A stretch of DNA of 64,000 bases from CAXMMR01 sp963692975 (GCA_963692975.2 CAXMMR010000031.1:151307-215306), one strand, 5' to 3'; counted from the first letter of the stretch, positions 27,942 to 37,552 are shown. Translations and numbers: made by a program. Notes: a model not told the origin generated them from the letters alone.

Positions 27942-29339
27942 ATGAACGTGCCGGTCCCGTCCGACCCCTCGATGAGCGTCTTTTGCCTGCATTTTCTGGG
28001 CGGCAGCGCGCAGTCCTGGGACCGGGTGATGGCGCAATTCCCGTCCGGCCTGCGCGGCGTCGCGATCGACTTGCCCGGGTTTGGCGAGGCTGCTGCCGGG
28101 CCGCAGGGTTATGCGGTTGCCGACATGGCCGACTTCGTCGCCGCCCGCATTGCCGCCGCGGCGCCGGGCAGGTGGATGCTGGCGGGGCACAGCATGGGCG
28201 CCAAGGTCGCCGCGGTGCTGGCGCGCCGGGCGGAGGATGGGCAGGCCGGGCTTGAGGGCCTGGTTGGCCTCGTCTTACTGGCCGGGTCGCCGCCGGCGCC
28301 TGAGCCGATAGAGGCGGCCAAGCGGCAGGAGATGCTGCGCTCGTTTGGCGGTCCCGCGGCGCTGCGCGATGACGATGCGAGCCGCTATGTCGAGCAGAAC
28401 GTCGGCGCGCCGCTTGCCGCGGAAGCGGCGCGTGCGGCGGCGGAGGATGTGAGGCGGGGGAACCCGGCGGCCTGGCGCGCCTGGCTCGAGGGCGGCAGCC
28501 TGGAGGATTGGAGCGCGCGCATCGGCGTGCTGCGGGTGCCGACGCTGATGATCGCCGGCGAGGCGGACATGGCACTCGGTCCGGCGGCCCAGCACCGGCT
28601 GATGGCGCCGCACTTCGCCGCGCCGACGCTGGTGACGCTGGCCGGCGCCGGCCACTTGCTGCCGATGGAGCGCCCGGACGCGGTCGCCCGCCTGATCGCG
28701 GCGCATGCCGCTGGCGCTGCGACCGGGCTGGAGCAGCGCTACCAGGCGCTGATCGACGGCGAACGGATGAGCGAGCGCACCCGCGCCGTGCTGCGCGCGC
28801 GTGGGCAGCCCGACGAGCCCGGCTCGCCCGCGGCGCTGTCCGCCGCCTCGTTCGCGCTGCTGCGGGCGGTGGCTGCGCGGGTGCTGCCGCAGCCCGAACC
28901 GGCGGCGATCGACCTGGCGGCGCGGCTTGATGCCCAGCTCGCGTCGGGTCCTGGCGACGGCTGGCGCTTTGCTGCGCTGCCGGCTGATGCAGAGGCTTAT
29001 CGTCTGGCCTTGGAGACGCTGCAGGCGGCGGCCTTGGCCGAGCACGGCGCGGGCTTCGTGGCGCTGGACGGGCCCCGTCAGGACGCGCTGCTGCAGCGGG
29101 CCGGCGCGGGCGCGCTGCCAGCCGGCGCGCTCCAGCCCGACGCGCTGGCGCTGTGGTTCCAGGACCTCCGCTCCGACCTCGTGAGGCTCTACGTCGCCCA
29201 TCCGGCGACGCTCGCCCGGATGGGCTATAGCGGCGTGTTCTACGGCGGTGACGGCGAGCCGAAGCCGGGCTTTGCGGCACTCGGCATCGGCGCCCGCGAG
29301 GCCTGGGAGCCGCAATCGCTCCAGGATGCGACCCGATGA
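27942..29339 (+). CDS. Alpha/beta hydrolase fused to gluconate 2-dehydrogenase subunit 3-like domain
   Basis: 465 residues, two domains. Residues ~10-265 are an alpha/beta hydrolase: oxyanion strand FCLHFLGGS, nucleophile elbow GHSMGAKVAA (about 80), Asp segment LMIAGEADMALGP, and catalytic His in GAGHLLPMERPD. Residues ~270-465 resemble subunit 3 of FAD-dependent gluconate 2-dehydrogenases (RYQALIDGERM..., then LYVAHPATLARMGYSGVFYG and GFAALGIGAREAWEP). No signal peptide is visible. The stop overlaps the start of the GMC oxidoreductase by 4 bp, the usual partner of a subunit 3. ATG 27942 is favoured; 27972 is possible. The fusion itself is unusual; the substrate is unknown. Confidence 0.75.
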   Translation: MNVPVPSDPSMSVFCLHFLGGSAQSWDRVMAQFPSGLRGVAIDLPGFGEAAAGPQGYAVADMADFVAARIAAAAPGRWMLAGHSMGAKVAAVLARRAEDGQAGLEGLVGLVLLAGSPPAPEPIEAAKRQEMLRSFGGPAALRDDDASRYVEQNVGAPLAAEAARAAAEDVRRGNPAAWRAWLEGGSLEDWSARIGVLRVPTLMIAGEADMALGPAAQHRLMAPHFAAPTLVTLAGAGHLLPMERPDAVARLIAAHAAGAATGLEQRYQALIDGERMSERTRAVLRARGQPDEPGSPAALSAASFALLRAVAARVLPQPEPAAIDLAARLDAQLASGPGDGWRFAALPADAEAYRLALETLQAAALAEHGAGFVALDGPRQDALLQRAGAGALPAGALQPDALALWFQDLRSDLVRLYVAHPATLARMGYSGVFYGGDGEPKPGFAALGIGAREAWEPQSLQDATR

Positions 29340-30880
29340 GGCTCGATGGCATGCGCCGCCACGCGCTCACCGACACGGTGGATGCGGTGGTGATCGGCAC
29401 CGGCGCCGGCGGCGCTCCGCTGCTGGCGAAGCTGGCGCAGGCGGGGCTCAGCGTCGTCGCCCTCGAGGCCGGCCGCAACCATGACCCGGAGCAGTTTACT
29501 GCCGACGAGCTAACGGCGGGCGAGATCTACTGGCTCGACGAGCGGCTCTCCGCCGGCGCCATGCCGCAGGCGTTCGGCGCCAATAACAGCGGCACCGGCG
29601 TTGGCGGCTCGATGCTGCACTGGGGCGCCTTCTGCCCGCGCGCCGACCCGCGCGACTTGCGCCTCTACTCCGAGCAGGGCGTCGGCACCGACTGGCCGCT
29701 CGACTATGCCGCGCTGGTGCCGTTCTACGAGGAGGTCGAGGCGTTTCTCGGCGTCTCCGGGCCGGCGAGCTACCCTTGGGAGCCGGCGCGGCGCTACCCG
29801 CTGCCGCCGGTGCCGCTCAACGCACCGGCCGAGGCAATGCGGCGCGGCTGCGACGCCCTAGGCGTGCGCACCAGCCACGCTCCGGTCGCCGCCGTCTCGC
29901 GCGATTTCGAGCAGGCGGGGCACGGGAGGCGGCACGCCTGCATCGCCTGCGGCTACTGCCACCAGGGCTGCCGCACCGGCGCCAAGGCGAGCATGGACGT
30001 GAGCTACCTGCCGCTCGCGGTGGCCGCCAGCGCCGAAATCCGGGCCGAATGCCGCGTGCACGGGCTGGAGCGCGACGCCGCCGGCCGGATCACGGCCGTC
30101 GTCTACCGCGAGGATGGGGTGGACAAGCGCCAGCGTTGCGGCGCGGTGTTCCTGTGCGCCGGCGCTATCGAGACGCCGCGGTTGCTGCTCCACCTGGGCC
30201 TGGCCAACGGCTCCGGGCAGGTCGGGCGCAATTACATGGGGCATGTGGCGACCCAGGTTTGGGGAACCTTCGAGCCGGAGATGCGGCCGAACAAGGGATT
30301 TCCCGCGTCGCTGATCAGCGAGGACATGCTGCGCGCGCCGGACGCGGACTTCGCCGGCGGCTACATCACCCAAAGCCTCGGCATCGTGCCGGTGACCTGG
30401 TCGGACCAGGTGGCGCGGGCGCGCGGGCTGTGGGGCCAGGCGCTGGTCGACGCGGTGGACGGCTTCAACCACGTCGCCGGCATCGGCATCAACGGCGACG
30501 TGCTGGCGCGCGACGAGAACTTTCTCGAGCTGGCGGACGAGGTGGACGAGCTCGGCATGGGCAAGCCGCTTATTCATTTCGGCTACGGCGAGAACGAGCG
30601 GCGGATGAGCCGGCACGCGGTGCGCTTCATGACGGCGGTGTGGGAGCAGGCGGGCGCGCGCGACATCTGGTCGATGGACCGCGCGGCGCACACGATCGGC
30701 ACCTGCCGGATGGGACGCGAGGGGGACAGCGCGGTCGTCGACCCGTTCGGGCGCAGCTTCGAGGTCGAGAACCTGTGGATCTGCGACAACTCTGTGTTCC
30801 CGAGCTCGCTGGCGGCCAACCCGGCATTGACCATCATGGCGCTGAGCCTGCGCACGGCGGGGAAGTTTCTAAGCAAGTAA
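29336..30880 (+). CDS. GMC-family FAD oxidoreductase (gluconate/sugar dehydrogenase large-subunit type)
   Basis: 514 residues. FAD dinucleotide motif VVIGTGAGGAPLLAKLAQAG at ~18; NSGTGVGGSMLHWGAF; a Cys-rich segment CIACGYCHQGC near 200 typical of the membrane gluconate/2-keto-gluconate dehydrogenase branch; C-terminal GTCRMG and NPALTIMALSLRTA with the active-site His/Asn region. Translationally coupled to the upstream hydrolase/subunit-3 fusion. No cytochrome c subunit follows, so the electron acceptor is unclear. It probably oxidises a sugar or polyol; the coupled hydrolase could open a lactone product, which is speculation. Confidence 0.88.
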   Translation: MRLDGMRRHALTDTVDAVVIGTGAGGAPLLAKLAQAGLSVVALEAGRNHDPEQFTADELTAGEIYWLDERLSAGAMPQAFGANNSGTGVGGSMLHWGAFCPRADPRDLRLYSEQGVGTDWPLDYAALVPFYEEVEAFLGVSGPASYPWEPARRYPLPPVPLNAPAEAMRRGCDALGVRTSHAPVAAVSRDFEQAGHGRRHACIACGYCHQGCRTGAKASMDVSYLPLAVAASAEIRAECRVHGLERDAAGRITAVVYREDGVDKRQRCGAVFLCAGAIETPRLLLHLGLANGSGQVGRNYMGHVATQVWGTFEPEMRPNKGFPASLISEDMLRAPDADFAGGYITQSLGIVPVTWSDQVARARGLWGQALVDAVDGFNHVAGIGINGDVLARDENFLELADEVDELGMGKPLIHFGYGENERRMSRHAVRFMTAVWEQAGARDIWSMDRAAHTIGTCRMGREGDSAVVDPFGRSFEVENLWICDNSVFPSSLAANPALTIMALSLRTAGKFLSK

Positions 30881-30884
30881 GGAA

Positions 30885-31000
30885 GGGGTTCTTTTTTGAA
30901 AAAAGAACCAAAAAACTTTTGCTCGTTTAGCGAACCTTGGCCGGTGACTCAGACAACGGATAGAAGTTTTTGCTTCTTTTTTTCAAAAAAGAAGCGCTTT
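30885..31000. repeat. A/T-rich compound palindrome, copy 5 (two arms)
   Basis: Between the convergent 3' ends of the GMC oxidoreductase and the LLM monooxygenase, where a bidirectional terminator would be expected. Arms GGTTCTTTTTTG...GAACC and TTTTTGCTTC...GAAGC with the AAAAAACTTTTG extensions. Confidence 0.8.
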
Positions 31001-31006
31001 CTTTTC

Positions 31007-32323
31007 TCAGAAGAACTGATTGCTCGGTTTCTTCAAGCCCAGGTGCTCTCTGAGCGTTGTTCCCTGGTATTCGGTGCGGAACAGGCCGCGGCGTTGCAGC
31101 TCGGGCACCACCAGCGCCGCGAAGTCGTCGAGTCCTTCCGGGACTGTGGGGAACATCACGTTGAAGCCGTCGCAGGCTTCGTTCTCCAGCCAGTGCTGCA
31201 TGGTGTCGGCGATTTCGGCGGCGGTGCCGACCATCTGCAGGCCGCCGAAGCGGCCCATGCGCTGCGCCAGCTCGCGCACGGTGAGGTGCTCGCTGCGGGA
31301 CAGCGCGACGAGGCTGTCGCGGCTGCTTTGGCTGGCGTTGCTCTGCGGGATGTCCGGCAGCTCGGCGTCGAGGTTGAAGCCCGAGGCGTCGACGCCGAGG
31401 CGGATCGAGAGGTTCGGCACGCCGCTGTCGGGGTGCACCAGGCTGTCGAGCAGGCGCTGGCGCTCGACGGCTTCCGCGTGGGTGCGGCCGACGATGCAGA
31501 GGGCGCCGGGCAGGATCTTGATCGCGTCCGGGGCGCGGCCGAGTGCGGCCATGCGCCGCTTGATGTCGGCGTAGAGGCTGGCGCCGGCCTCGATGGTGGT
31601 GCCGCTGGCGAAGATCACCTCGGCGGTTTCGGCGGCGAGTTGGCGGCCGGCCTCGGACGCGCCGGCCTGGACGATCACCGGCCAGCCCTGGGGCGGGCGG
31701 GCGATGTTGAGCGGGCCGCGCACCGAGAGGTGCTCGCCGCGATGATCGAGCACGTGCATCCTGTCGGGGTCGAAGAACACGCCGCTCTCCTGATCGCGCA
31801 GCCAGGCGTCGTCGGCCCAGCTGTCCCACAGGCCGGTGACCACGGCGTGGAACTCGCGGGCGCGGCGGTAGCGCTCGTCGTGGTCGACCATCTCGGTGAG
31901 GCCGAAATTGAGCGCGGCGTCCGGGTTCGAGGTGGTGACGACGTTCCAGCCGGCGCGGCCGGCGCTGATGTGGTCGAGCGAGGCGAAGCGGCGGGCGATG
32001 TGATACGGCTCGTCGAAGGTGGTCGAGGCGGTGGCGACCAGGCCGATGCGCTCGGTGACCATGGCGAGTGCCGAGAGCAGGGTGAGCGGCTCGAACGAGG
32101 TGGCGGTGGCGCTGCGCTTGAGGGCCGCCATCGGCATGTTCAGCACCGCGAGGTGGTCGGCCATGAAGAAGGCGTCGAAGCGGGCGCGCTCCAGGGTCTG
32201 GATGAAGCGCACCAGCATCGGCAGGCTGAAGTTCGCGTCCGGCGCGGCGCCGGGATAGCGCCACCAGGCGGTGTGCAGGCTGACGGGGCGCATGAAGGCG
32301 CCTAGGTGCAGTTGCTTGGTCAT
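31007..32323 (-). CDS. FMN-dependent LLM-class monooxygenase (NtaA/SnaA/DszA family)
   Basis: 438 residues. Bacterial luciferase-like TIM barrel that uses reduced flavin supplied by a separate reductase. Typical family segments: HLGAFMRPVSLHTAWWR at the N-terminus, FDAFFMADHLAV, ERIGLVATASTTFDEPYH, LDHISAGRAGWNVVTTS (about 130), and RPPQGWPVIVQAGASEAGR. Related enzymes oxidise nitrilotriacetate, dibenzothiophene sulfone, alkanesulfonates or similar. The ATG at 32323 is chosen; the frame extends upstream into a GC-rich palindrome. No flavin reductase is adjacent, so the substrate and partner are unknown. Confidence 0.9.
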   Translation of the reverse strand: MTKQLHLGAFMRPVSLHTAWWRYPGAAPDANFSLPMLVRFIQTLERARFDAFFMADHLAVLNMPMAALKRSATATSFEPLTLLSALAMVTERIGLVATASTTFDEPYHIARRFASLDHISAGRAGWNVVTTSNPDAALNFGLTEMVDHDERYRRAREFHAVVTGLWDSWADDAWLRDQESGVFFDPDRMHVLDHRGEHLSVRGPLNIARPPQGWPVIVQAGASEAGRQLAAETAEVIFASGTTIEAGASLYADIKRRMAALGRAPDAIKILPGALCIVGRTHAEAVERQRLLDSLVHPDSGVPNLSIRLGVDASGFNLDAELPDIPQSNASQSSRDSLVALSRSEHLTVRELAQRMGRFGGLQMVGTAAEIADTMQHWLENEACDGFNVMFPTVPEGLDDFAALVVPELQRRGLFRTEYQGTTLREHLGLKKPSNQFF

Positions 32324-32338
32324 GACGCGCCTTCTGGG

Positions 32339-32391
32339 AAGGCCAGGAGCTCTGCTCCTGGACCTCGCTGGGGCCTGAGGCCCCAGACCCC
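32339..32391. repeat. GC-rich compound palindrome, copy 6 (half)
   Basis: AAGGCC, CCAGGAGC/GCTCCTGG, then GGGGCC/GGCCCC and AGACCCC. The other half is missing. Lies in the gap between the divergent LLM and SDR genes. Confidence 0.75.
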
Positions 32392-32453
32392 CGTCACTGA
32401 CGAACGTACAGGCCTGGGAGGCGTTGCCTGTCATTCAAAGTAGGACATCAGGC

Positions 32454-33299
32454 ATGCTGCAAGACCCCGTCTGGTTCATCACCGGCTGCTCCACCGGCTT
32501 CGGCGCGGCGCTGGCCGCCGAGGTGCTGGGCGCTGGCGGGCGCGCCGTGATCACCGCGCGCGAGCTCGGCCATCTCGACGACCTGGTGCATCAGGGCGGC
32601 GATCGGGTGCTGCCGGTGGTGCTGGACGTGACCCATGATGACCAAATCGTCGCCGCGGTCGCCGCGGCGGAGGAGAAGTTCGGCCGCATCGACGTGCTGG
32701 TGAACAATGCCGGCTACGGCTACCAGGCTTCCTGCGAGGAGGGCGAGGAGCAGCAGGTCCGCGCCCAGTTCGACGCCAACGTGTTCGGCCTGTTCGCGCT
32801 CACCCGTGCGGTGCTGCCCGGCATGCGCGCCCGCCGGGCCGGCCACGTCATCAACATCACCTCGGTTGCCGGCTTCATCGGCTTCCCGGGCTCGGGCTAC
32901 TACTCCGCCAGCAAGCACGCGGTGGAGGGGTTCTCGGACTCGCTCGCCGTCGAGCTGAAGCCGCTCGGCATCCAGGTCACATGCGTGGAGCCCGGGCCGT
33001 TCCGCACCGACTGGGCGGGCCGCTCGCTCAAGCAGACGCAGACGCATATTCCCGATTACGAGGAGACGGTCGGCGCCAGGCTCAAGATGACCTCCGGCTA
33101 CAGCGGCAAGCAGGCCGGCGATCCGGTGCGCGCCGCGCAAGCGATGATGCGCCTGGTCGAGGAGGACGTGCCGCCGCGCCACCTGGTGCTCGGCGCCATT
33201 GGCTACGACGCGGTGACCAAGAAGCTGCGCGAGCGGCTGGAGCAGATCGAGAGCCGTCGCGAAACGGCGCTCGGCGCCGACTTCCCGGCCGAGGCCTGA
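32454..33299 (+). CDS. Short-chain dehydrogenase/reductase (classical SDR)
   Basis: 281 residues. Cofactor motif TGCSTGFGAALA at ~10, NNAG in VLVNNAGYGYQ at ~85, active-site Ser in INITSVAGF and YxxxK in YYSASKHAVEG at ~150. VEPGPFRTDWAG is the usual post-active-site segment. Substrate is unknown. ATG 32454 has AGGA well placed; a TTG 30 nt earlier is less likely. pepN follows 4 bp downstream. Confidence 0.9.
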   Translation: MLQDPVWFITGCSTGFGAALAAEVLGAGGRAVITARELGHLDDLVHQGGDRVLPVVLDVTHDDQIVAAVAAAEEKFGRIDVLVNNAGYGYQASCEEGEEQQVRAQFDANVFGLFALTRAVLPGMRARRAGHVINITSVAGFIGFPGSGYYSASKHAVEGFSDSLAVELKPLGIQVTCVEPGPFRTDWAGRSLKQTQTHIPDYEETVGARLKMTSGYSGKQAGDPVRAAQAMMRLVEEDVPPRHLVLGAIGYDAVTKKLRERLEQIESRRETALGADFPAEA

Positions 33300-33303
33300 G
33301 CGC

Positions 33304-35973
33304 GTGCCGGACAGCCAGCACGACGCCCTGCGCCTGTCCGGCCACGACGCGCCCGATCTGCGGCAGACGCGGCTCGCCGATTACCGGCCGCCGAGCTTCC
33401 TGGCCGACACGGTGGCGCTGCATTTCAGGCTGGATCCGGCCGCGACCGAGGTGCGGGCGCGGATCGCCTTTCGCCGCAACCCGGAGGCGGATGGCGAGGC
33501 GACGCTGCGGCTCGACGGCGTCGAGCTGACGCTGCTCGGCATCAGCCTGGACGGCGTCGCGCTGCCGACCACGGGCTACCGCCAGGACGCGACCGGGCTC
33601 ACGCTGACCGACCTGCCGGATGCTTTTCTGCTCGAGACGGTGGTTCGCACCGCGCCCGACGCCAACACCCAGCTCAGCGGGCTCTACACCTCCGGCGGCT
33701 CGTTCTTCACCCAGTGCGAGGCGGAGGGGTTTCGCCGCATCACCTACTTCCCCGACCGGCCGGACGTGATGGCGCGCTACAGCGTGACGCTGGACGCCGA
33801 GCGCGCGGCCGTGCCGGTGCTGCTGTCGAACGGCAACCTGGTCGAGGCCGGAGACGGTGAGGCGGGGCGGCACTGGGCGCGCTTCGAGGACCCGCATCCC
33901 AAGCCGTGCTACCTGTTCGCGCTGGTTGCCGGCGACCTCGTGCCGGTGCGCAGCGCGTTTCGCACCCGCTCGGGCCGTGACGTGGCGCTGGCGATCTGGG
34001 TGCGGTCCGGCGACGAGCGCAGCTGCGACCACGCGATGGCCGCGTGCCGGCGGGCGATGCTGTGGGACGAGGAGACCTTCGGCCTCGAATACGACCTTGA
34101 CGCCTTCAACATCGCCGCGGTGTCGGACTTCAACATGGGGGCGATGGAGAACAAGGGGCTCAACGTCTTCAACACCAGCCTGGTGCTGGCCCGCCCCGAG
34201 ACCGCGACCGACGACGATTACGCGGCGATCGAGCGGGTGATCGCGCACGAGTATTTCCACAATTGGACCGGCAACCGGGTGACCTGCCGCGACTGGTTCC
34301 AGCTGTCGCTCAAGGAGGGGCTTACCGTGCTCCGCGACCAGCTGTATTGCGAGGACGTCGGCAGCGCCGCGCTGTGCCGCATCCAGGAGGTCGACGTGCT
34401 GCGGGCGCTGCAGTTCCGCGAGGATGCCGGGCCGTTGGCCCATCCCGTGCGGCCGCAGAGCTACGTCGCGATCGACAATTTCTACACGCCCACGGTGTAT
34501 CGCAAGGGTGCGGAGCTGGTGCGGATGATCCGCACGCTGATCGGGCCCGACGCGTTCGTCCGCGGCATGGCGCTCTATATCGCCCGGCACGACAACCAGG
34601 CGGTGACGATCGAGGATTTCGTCCGCGCCATGGAGGCGGCGTCCGGCGTCGACCTGGCGTCGTTCCGCACCTGGTACGACCAGGCCGGCACGCCCGTCGT
34701 GACCGTCGAGCAGGCGCATGACCCGGCGAGCGGGCGCTACACGCTGCGCCTGTCGCAGCAGACGCCGGCGACGCCCGGCCAGCCGGACAAGCGGCCGCTG
34801 CCGATCCCGATCGCGCTCGGCCTTCTGGGTGCGGACGGGCAGGACCTGCCGATCCGGCTGCACGGCGAGGACCACGGCGAGGGCACGACGCGGATCGTGG
34901 TGCTGAGCGAAGCGGCGCAGGACTTCGTGTTCGAGGGGCTGGTGGCGGCGCCGGTGCCGTCGCTGCTGCGCGGCTTCTCCGCCCCGGTGCGGCTGAAGGG
35001 TGTGCCGGACGAGCAGCTGCGGTTCCTGGCCGCGCATGACAGCGACCCGTTCGTGCGCCGCGATGCCGCGCAGTCCTGCGCCTCGAACGCCATCCTGGCC
35101 GCACTCGCGGCACCCGACGCGGCCGGGTTCGCGCCGCTCGCCGCCATCGCCGGCGGCATCCTGCAGACGGCCGACGCAGACCCGGCCTTCGCCGCCGAGG
35201 CGCTGCGGCTGCCGACGCACGGGCTGCTCGCCCAGGCGATGGCGGTCGCCGACCATCCGGCCATCCACGCCGCGCGCGAGGCGGCGCTGATCGCGGTCGC
35301 CCGCGCGCATCTGCCCCGCTGGCGCGCGCTTTACGACGCGCTGGCCGACACCGACCCGGCCGCGATCGACGGCGCGGCGGCCGGCCGGCGGGCGCTGCGC
35401 AACCTGTCCCTCGCCCGCATCGGCCAGGCCGACCCGGCGCAAGGCGCGGCGTTGGCCGCTGCCCAGGTCGCCGCCGGGCGCTGCATGACCGAGGTGTTGG
35501 GCGGCTTGCAGGTGCTGTGCGGGCTGGATTGCGGCGAACGGCAGCCGGCGCTCGACGCGTTCGCGGCGCGCTGGAGCGGCGACGCGCTGGTGATGGACAA
35601 GTGGTTCGCCGTGCAGGCCGGCTCGACGCTGCCGGACGCGCTCGCGCGGGTGCGCCGGCTGATCGCGCGGCCGGATTACGACCGGCGCAACCCGAACCGG
35701 GTGCGCAGCCTGTTGGGCAGCTTCATGGGCGGCAACCTGGTGCGCTTCCACGCCGCCGACGGGCAAGGCTACCAGCTGCTGGCCGACGAGCTGATCGCGG
35801 TCGACCGGATCAACGGGCAGACGGCGGCGCGGCTGTTCGGCGGCTTCGCCAGCTGGCGCCGGCAGGAGCCAGGGCGCCGAGCGCTGATGCAGACGCAGCT
35901 GGAACGGCTGCGCGATGCGCCGGGGCTGAGTCGCTGGACGGCGGAGAAGGTCGGGCTTTCGCTCGCCAAGTAA
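33304..35973 (+). CDS. pepN: Aminopeptidase N (M1 family)
   Basis: 889 residues, close to the E. coli enzyme. Zinc metallopeptidase that removes N-terminal residues from peptides in the cytoplasm. Exopeptidase motif GAMENKGLNVF at ~278; zinc site HEYFHNWTGNRVTCRD at ~315 with the second Glu in LSLKEGLTVLRDQ. The bacterial M1 middle and C-terminal helical domains follow. GTG start just 4 bp after the SDR stop; no better ATG is near the conserved N-terminus (LADYRPPSFLADTV). Confidence 0.95.
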   Translation: MPDSQHDALRLSGHDAPDLRQTRLADYRPPSFLADTVALHFRLDPAATEVRARIAFRRNPEADGEATLRLDGVELTLLGISLDGVALPTTGYRQDATGLTLTDLPDAFLLETVVRTAPDANTQLSGLYTSGGSFFTQCEAEGFRRITYFPDRPDVMARYSVTLDAERAAVPVLLSNGNLVEAGDGEAGRHWARFEDPHPKPCYLFALVAGDLVPVRSAFRTRSGRDVALAIWVRSGDERSCDHAMAACRRAMLWDEETFGLEYDLDAFNIAAVSDFNMGAMENKGLNVFNTSLVLARPETATDDDYAAIERVIAHEYFHNWTGNRVTCRDWFQLSLKEGLTVLRDQLYCEDVGSAALCRIQEVDVLRALQFREDAGPLAHPVRPQSYVAIDNFYTPTVYRKGAELVRMIRTLIGPDAFVRGMALYIARHDNQAVTIEDFVRAMEAASGVDLASFRTWYDQAGTPVVTVEQAHDPASGRYTLRLSQQTPATPGQPDKRPLPIPIALGLLGADGQDLPIRLHGEDHGEGTTRIVVLSEAAQDFVFEGLVAAPVPSLLRGFSAPVRLKGVPDEQLRFLAAHDSDPFVRRDAAQSCASNAILAALAAPDAAGFAPLAAIAGGILQTADADPAFAAEALRLPTHGLLAQAMAVADHPAIHAAREAALIAVARAHLPRWRALYDALADTDPAAIDGAAAGRRALRNLSLARIGQADPAQGAALAAAQVAAGRCMTEVLGGLQVLCGLDCGERQPALDAFAARWSGDALVMDKWFAVQAGSTLPDALARVRRLIARPDYDRRNPNRVRSLLGSFMGGNLVRFHAADGQGYQLLADELIAVDRINGQTAARLFGGFASWRRQEPGRRALMQTQLERLRDAPGLSRWTAEKVGLSLAK

Positions 35974-36135
35974 GGCCAGGGCTCTGCCCTGGACGGGCCC
36001 CATCGCACTCGTGCGATGGGAACCCGCCGCTGGGGCCCAGGGCCCCAGACCCCATCCATTTGAGGCTTAATCGCGAGCGATCGGATTTTAAAGGCTTCGC
36101 CTTTAATCGGGTCCAGGGCAGACAGCCCTGGCCTT
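35972..36135. repeat. GC-rich compound palindrome, copy 7 (full length)
   Basis: Between the convergent 3' ends of pepN and the aminotransferase gene. Starts inside the pepN stop codon. Contains CCAGGGC/GCCCTGG, a 7-bp palindrome pair CATCGCAC/GTGCGATG not seen in other copies, GGGGCCC/GGGCCCC, AAAGGC/GCCTTT and CCAGGGC/GCCCTGG. Confidence 0.8.
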
Positions 36136-36137
36136 CC

Positions 36138-37292
36138 TTAGCCGCCAACCGGCAAGCTTGCCTCGCTGAGATGCTGCTCGAGCGCTGTCAGAGCGGGCAG
36201 GCAGCGGGCGTGGCCGAGGCTGATGCGCACGCGTTCGCCGGGCACTTCGCCGAGCGGGGAGTTCCACAGCGATGCCGGCAGCAGCAGCAGGCCTGCCTCC
36301 AGCGCCAGCCGGCGGGTGAACTGGGTCGCGCCGTCGGCGCCGAGGTAGCGAGGGAACGAGAATGCCAGGTTATCCGGCAGCTCCGCCTCCAGCACCTCCG
36401 GCAGGCGGGCGAACAGGGTTTGCAGGCGGGCGAGGTTGCGTTGGCCGATGGCGCGGGTGCGGCCGATGATGCGCCCTTCGGCGGCCAGCGCGATGTGGGC
36501 CAGCACCTCGCTGGGGGCGGCCAGGCAGCTCGACAGCATGTTCTTGGCGAGCAGCGCGCGGGTCAGCACCTCACGGTCGCGGCAGGCAGCCCAGCCGACC
36601 CGCAGGCCGGGTAGGCCGAAGCTTTTCGACAGGGCGTTGACCGAGACGCCGCGCTCGTAGAGGTCGGCGACGAGGGCGGGGGCGGTTGTCGGCACGGTGG
36701 CGGTCTGGGCGTAGACCTCGTCGTTGACCAGCCACAGGCCACGCCGGCGGCACAGCGCGACCACCGCGTCGAGCGTGGCGGCGTCGATCGCGGCGCCGGT
36801 GGGGCTGTTGGGGAAGTTCATCAGCACGAGCCGGGTGTTCGGCCGGATCGCGGCCTCGATCGCGTGCGGGTCCAGGCCCCAGCCGCCGCCGCCTTGCGCG
36901 GTCAGGACGACGCCGGTGGCGTCGCAAAGCGAGGTGATCGCGCGCTCGGAGGGCTGGTAGATCGGCAGCACGATGACGGCGTGGTCGCCGGGGTTGAGCA
37001 GCGCCGCGGCGATGCAGCTCAGCGCCTCCTGGGCGCCGGCGCAGCACAGCACGTCGGCGGCCTCGAGCCGGGCATGGCGGGCGGCGATGGCGGCGCGCAG
37101 CCAGGGCGCGCCGTAGGGCTGGGTGTAGGCGAAGCCGAGGCTGTGCCAGCGCTCCAGGTCGTCCGGCCGCGCCATGGCGAGCAGCTCGGCCAAGGTGAGC
37201 GTCTCGGAGTCCGAGGCGGCGAGGTCGTGGCGGGCGGCGCGGCTCCAGCGATCGAGATAATCCGCTATCGCGAAGGCGGTGGTGGCGCTCAT
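36138..37292 (-). CDS. PLP-dependent aminotransferase, class I/II
   Basis: 384 residues, fold type I. GAQEALSCIAAALLNPGD (cofactor pocket), NFPNSPTGAAID (Asn contacting PLP), NDEVYAQTATV (Asp/Tyr) and the Schiff-base Lys in NALSKSFGLPGLRVGW at ~225, then Arg near the C-terminus (GERVRISLGHAR). It resembles enzymes with broad amino-acid specificity; substrate is unknown. The open frame begins 213 nt upstream, but those codons look non-native, so I start at ATG 37292. The 37293-37552 gap holds nothing I recognise. Confidence 0.88.
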   Translation of the reverse strand: MSATTAFAIADYLDRWSRAARHDLAASDSETLTLAELLAMARPDDLERWHSLGFAYTQPYGAPWLRAAIAARHARLEAADVLCCAGAQEALSCIAAALLNPGDHAVIVLPIYQPSERAITSLCDATGVVLTAQGGGGWGLDPHAIEAAIRPNTRLVLMNFPNSPTGAAIDAATLDAVVALCRRRGLWLVNDEVYAQTATVPTTAPALVADLYERGVSVNALSKSFGLPGLRVGWAACRDREVLTRALLAKNMLSSCLAAPSEVLAHIALAAEGRIIGRTRAIGQRNLARLQTLFARLPEVLEAELPDNLAFSFPRYLGADGATQFTRRLALEAGLLLLPASLWNSPLGEVPGERVRISLGHARCLPALTALEQHLSEASLPVGG

Positions 37293-37552
37293 CGGTGGTC
37301 CGCCGGCGAGGGTGCCGATCAGCCGCCGCTGCGGGTCGTGCCGGGTCGGCAGGTCGGTGGCGCAGACGGCCAGTCTGGCGGGCAGAGCGGCCGTGACCTT
37401 GGCGCAATGGGCGGCGGCGCTGTGCTTGGGGGAGCACATGCGGACGGTGCACTTCAAGACGGCGGGTGAAGCGGTGGACGGCAAGCTGTCGCGCCCCTGT
37501 GACATCCAGGTGCTAGAGTGGTTTTGAGGCTGAAGAAAGGCACTGACCTTCC

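Noticed and set aside
33082..36003. 973-codon minus-strand frame opposite pepN
   Set aside because: No recognisable domain, Arg/Ala/His-rich, while the plus strand encodes a complete M1 aminopeptidase.
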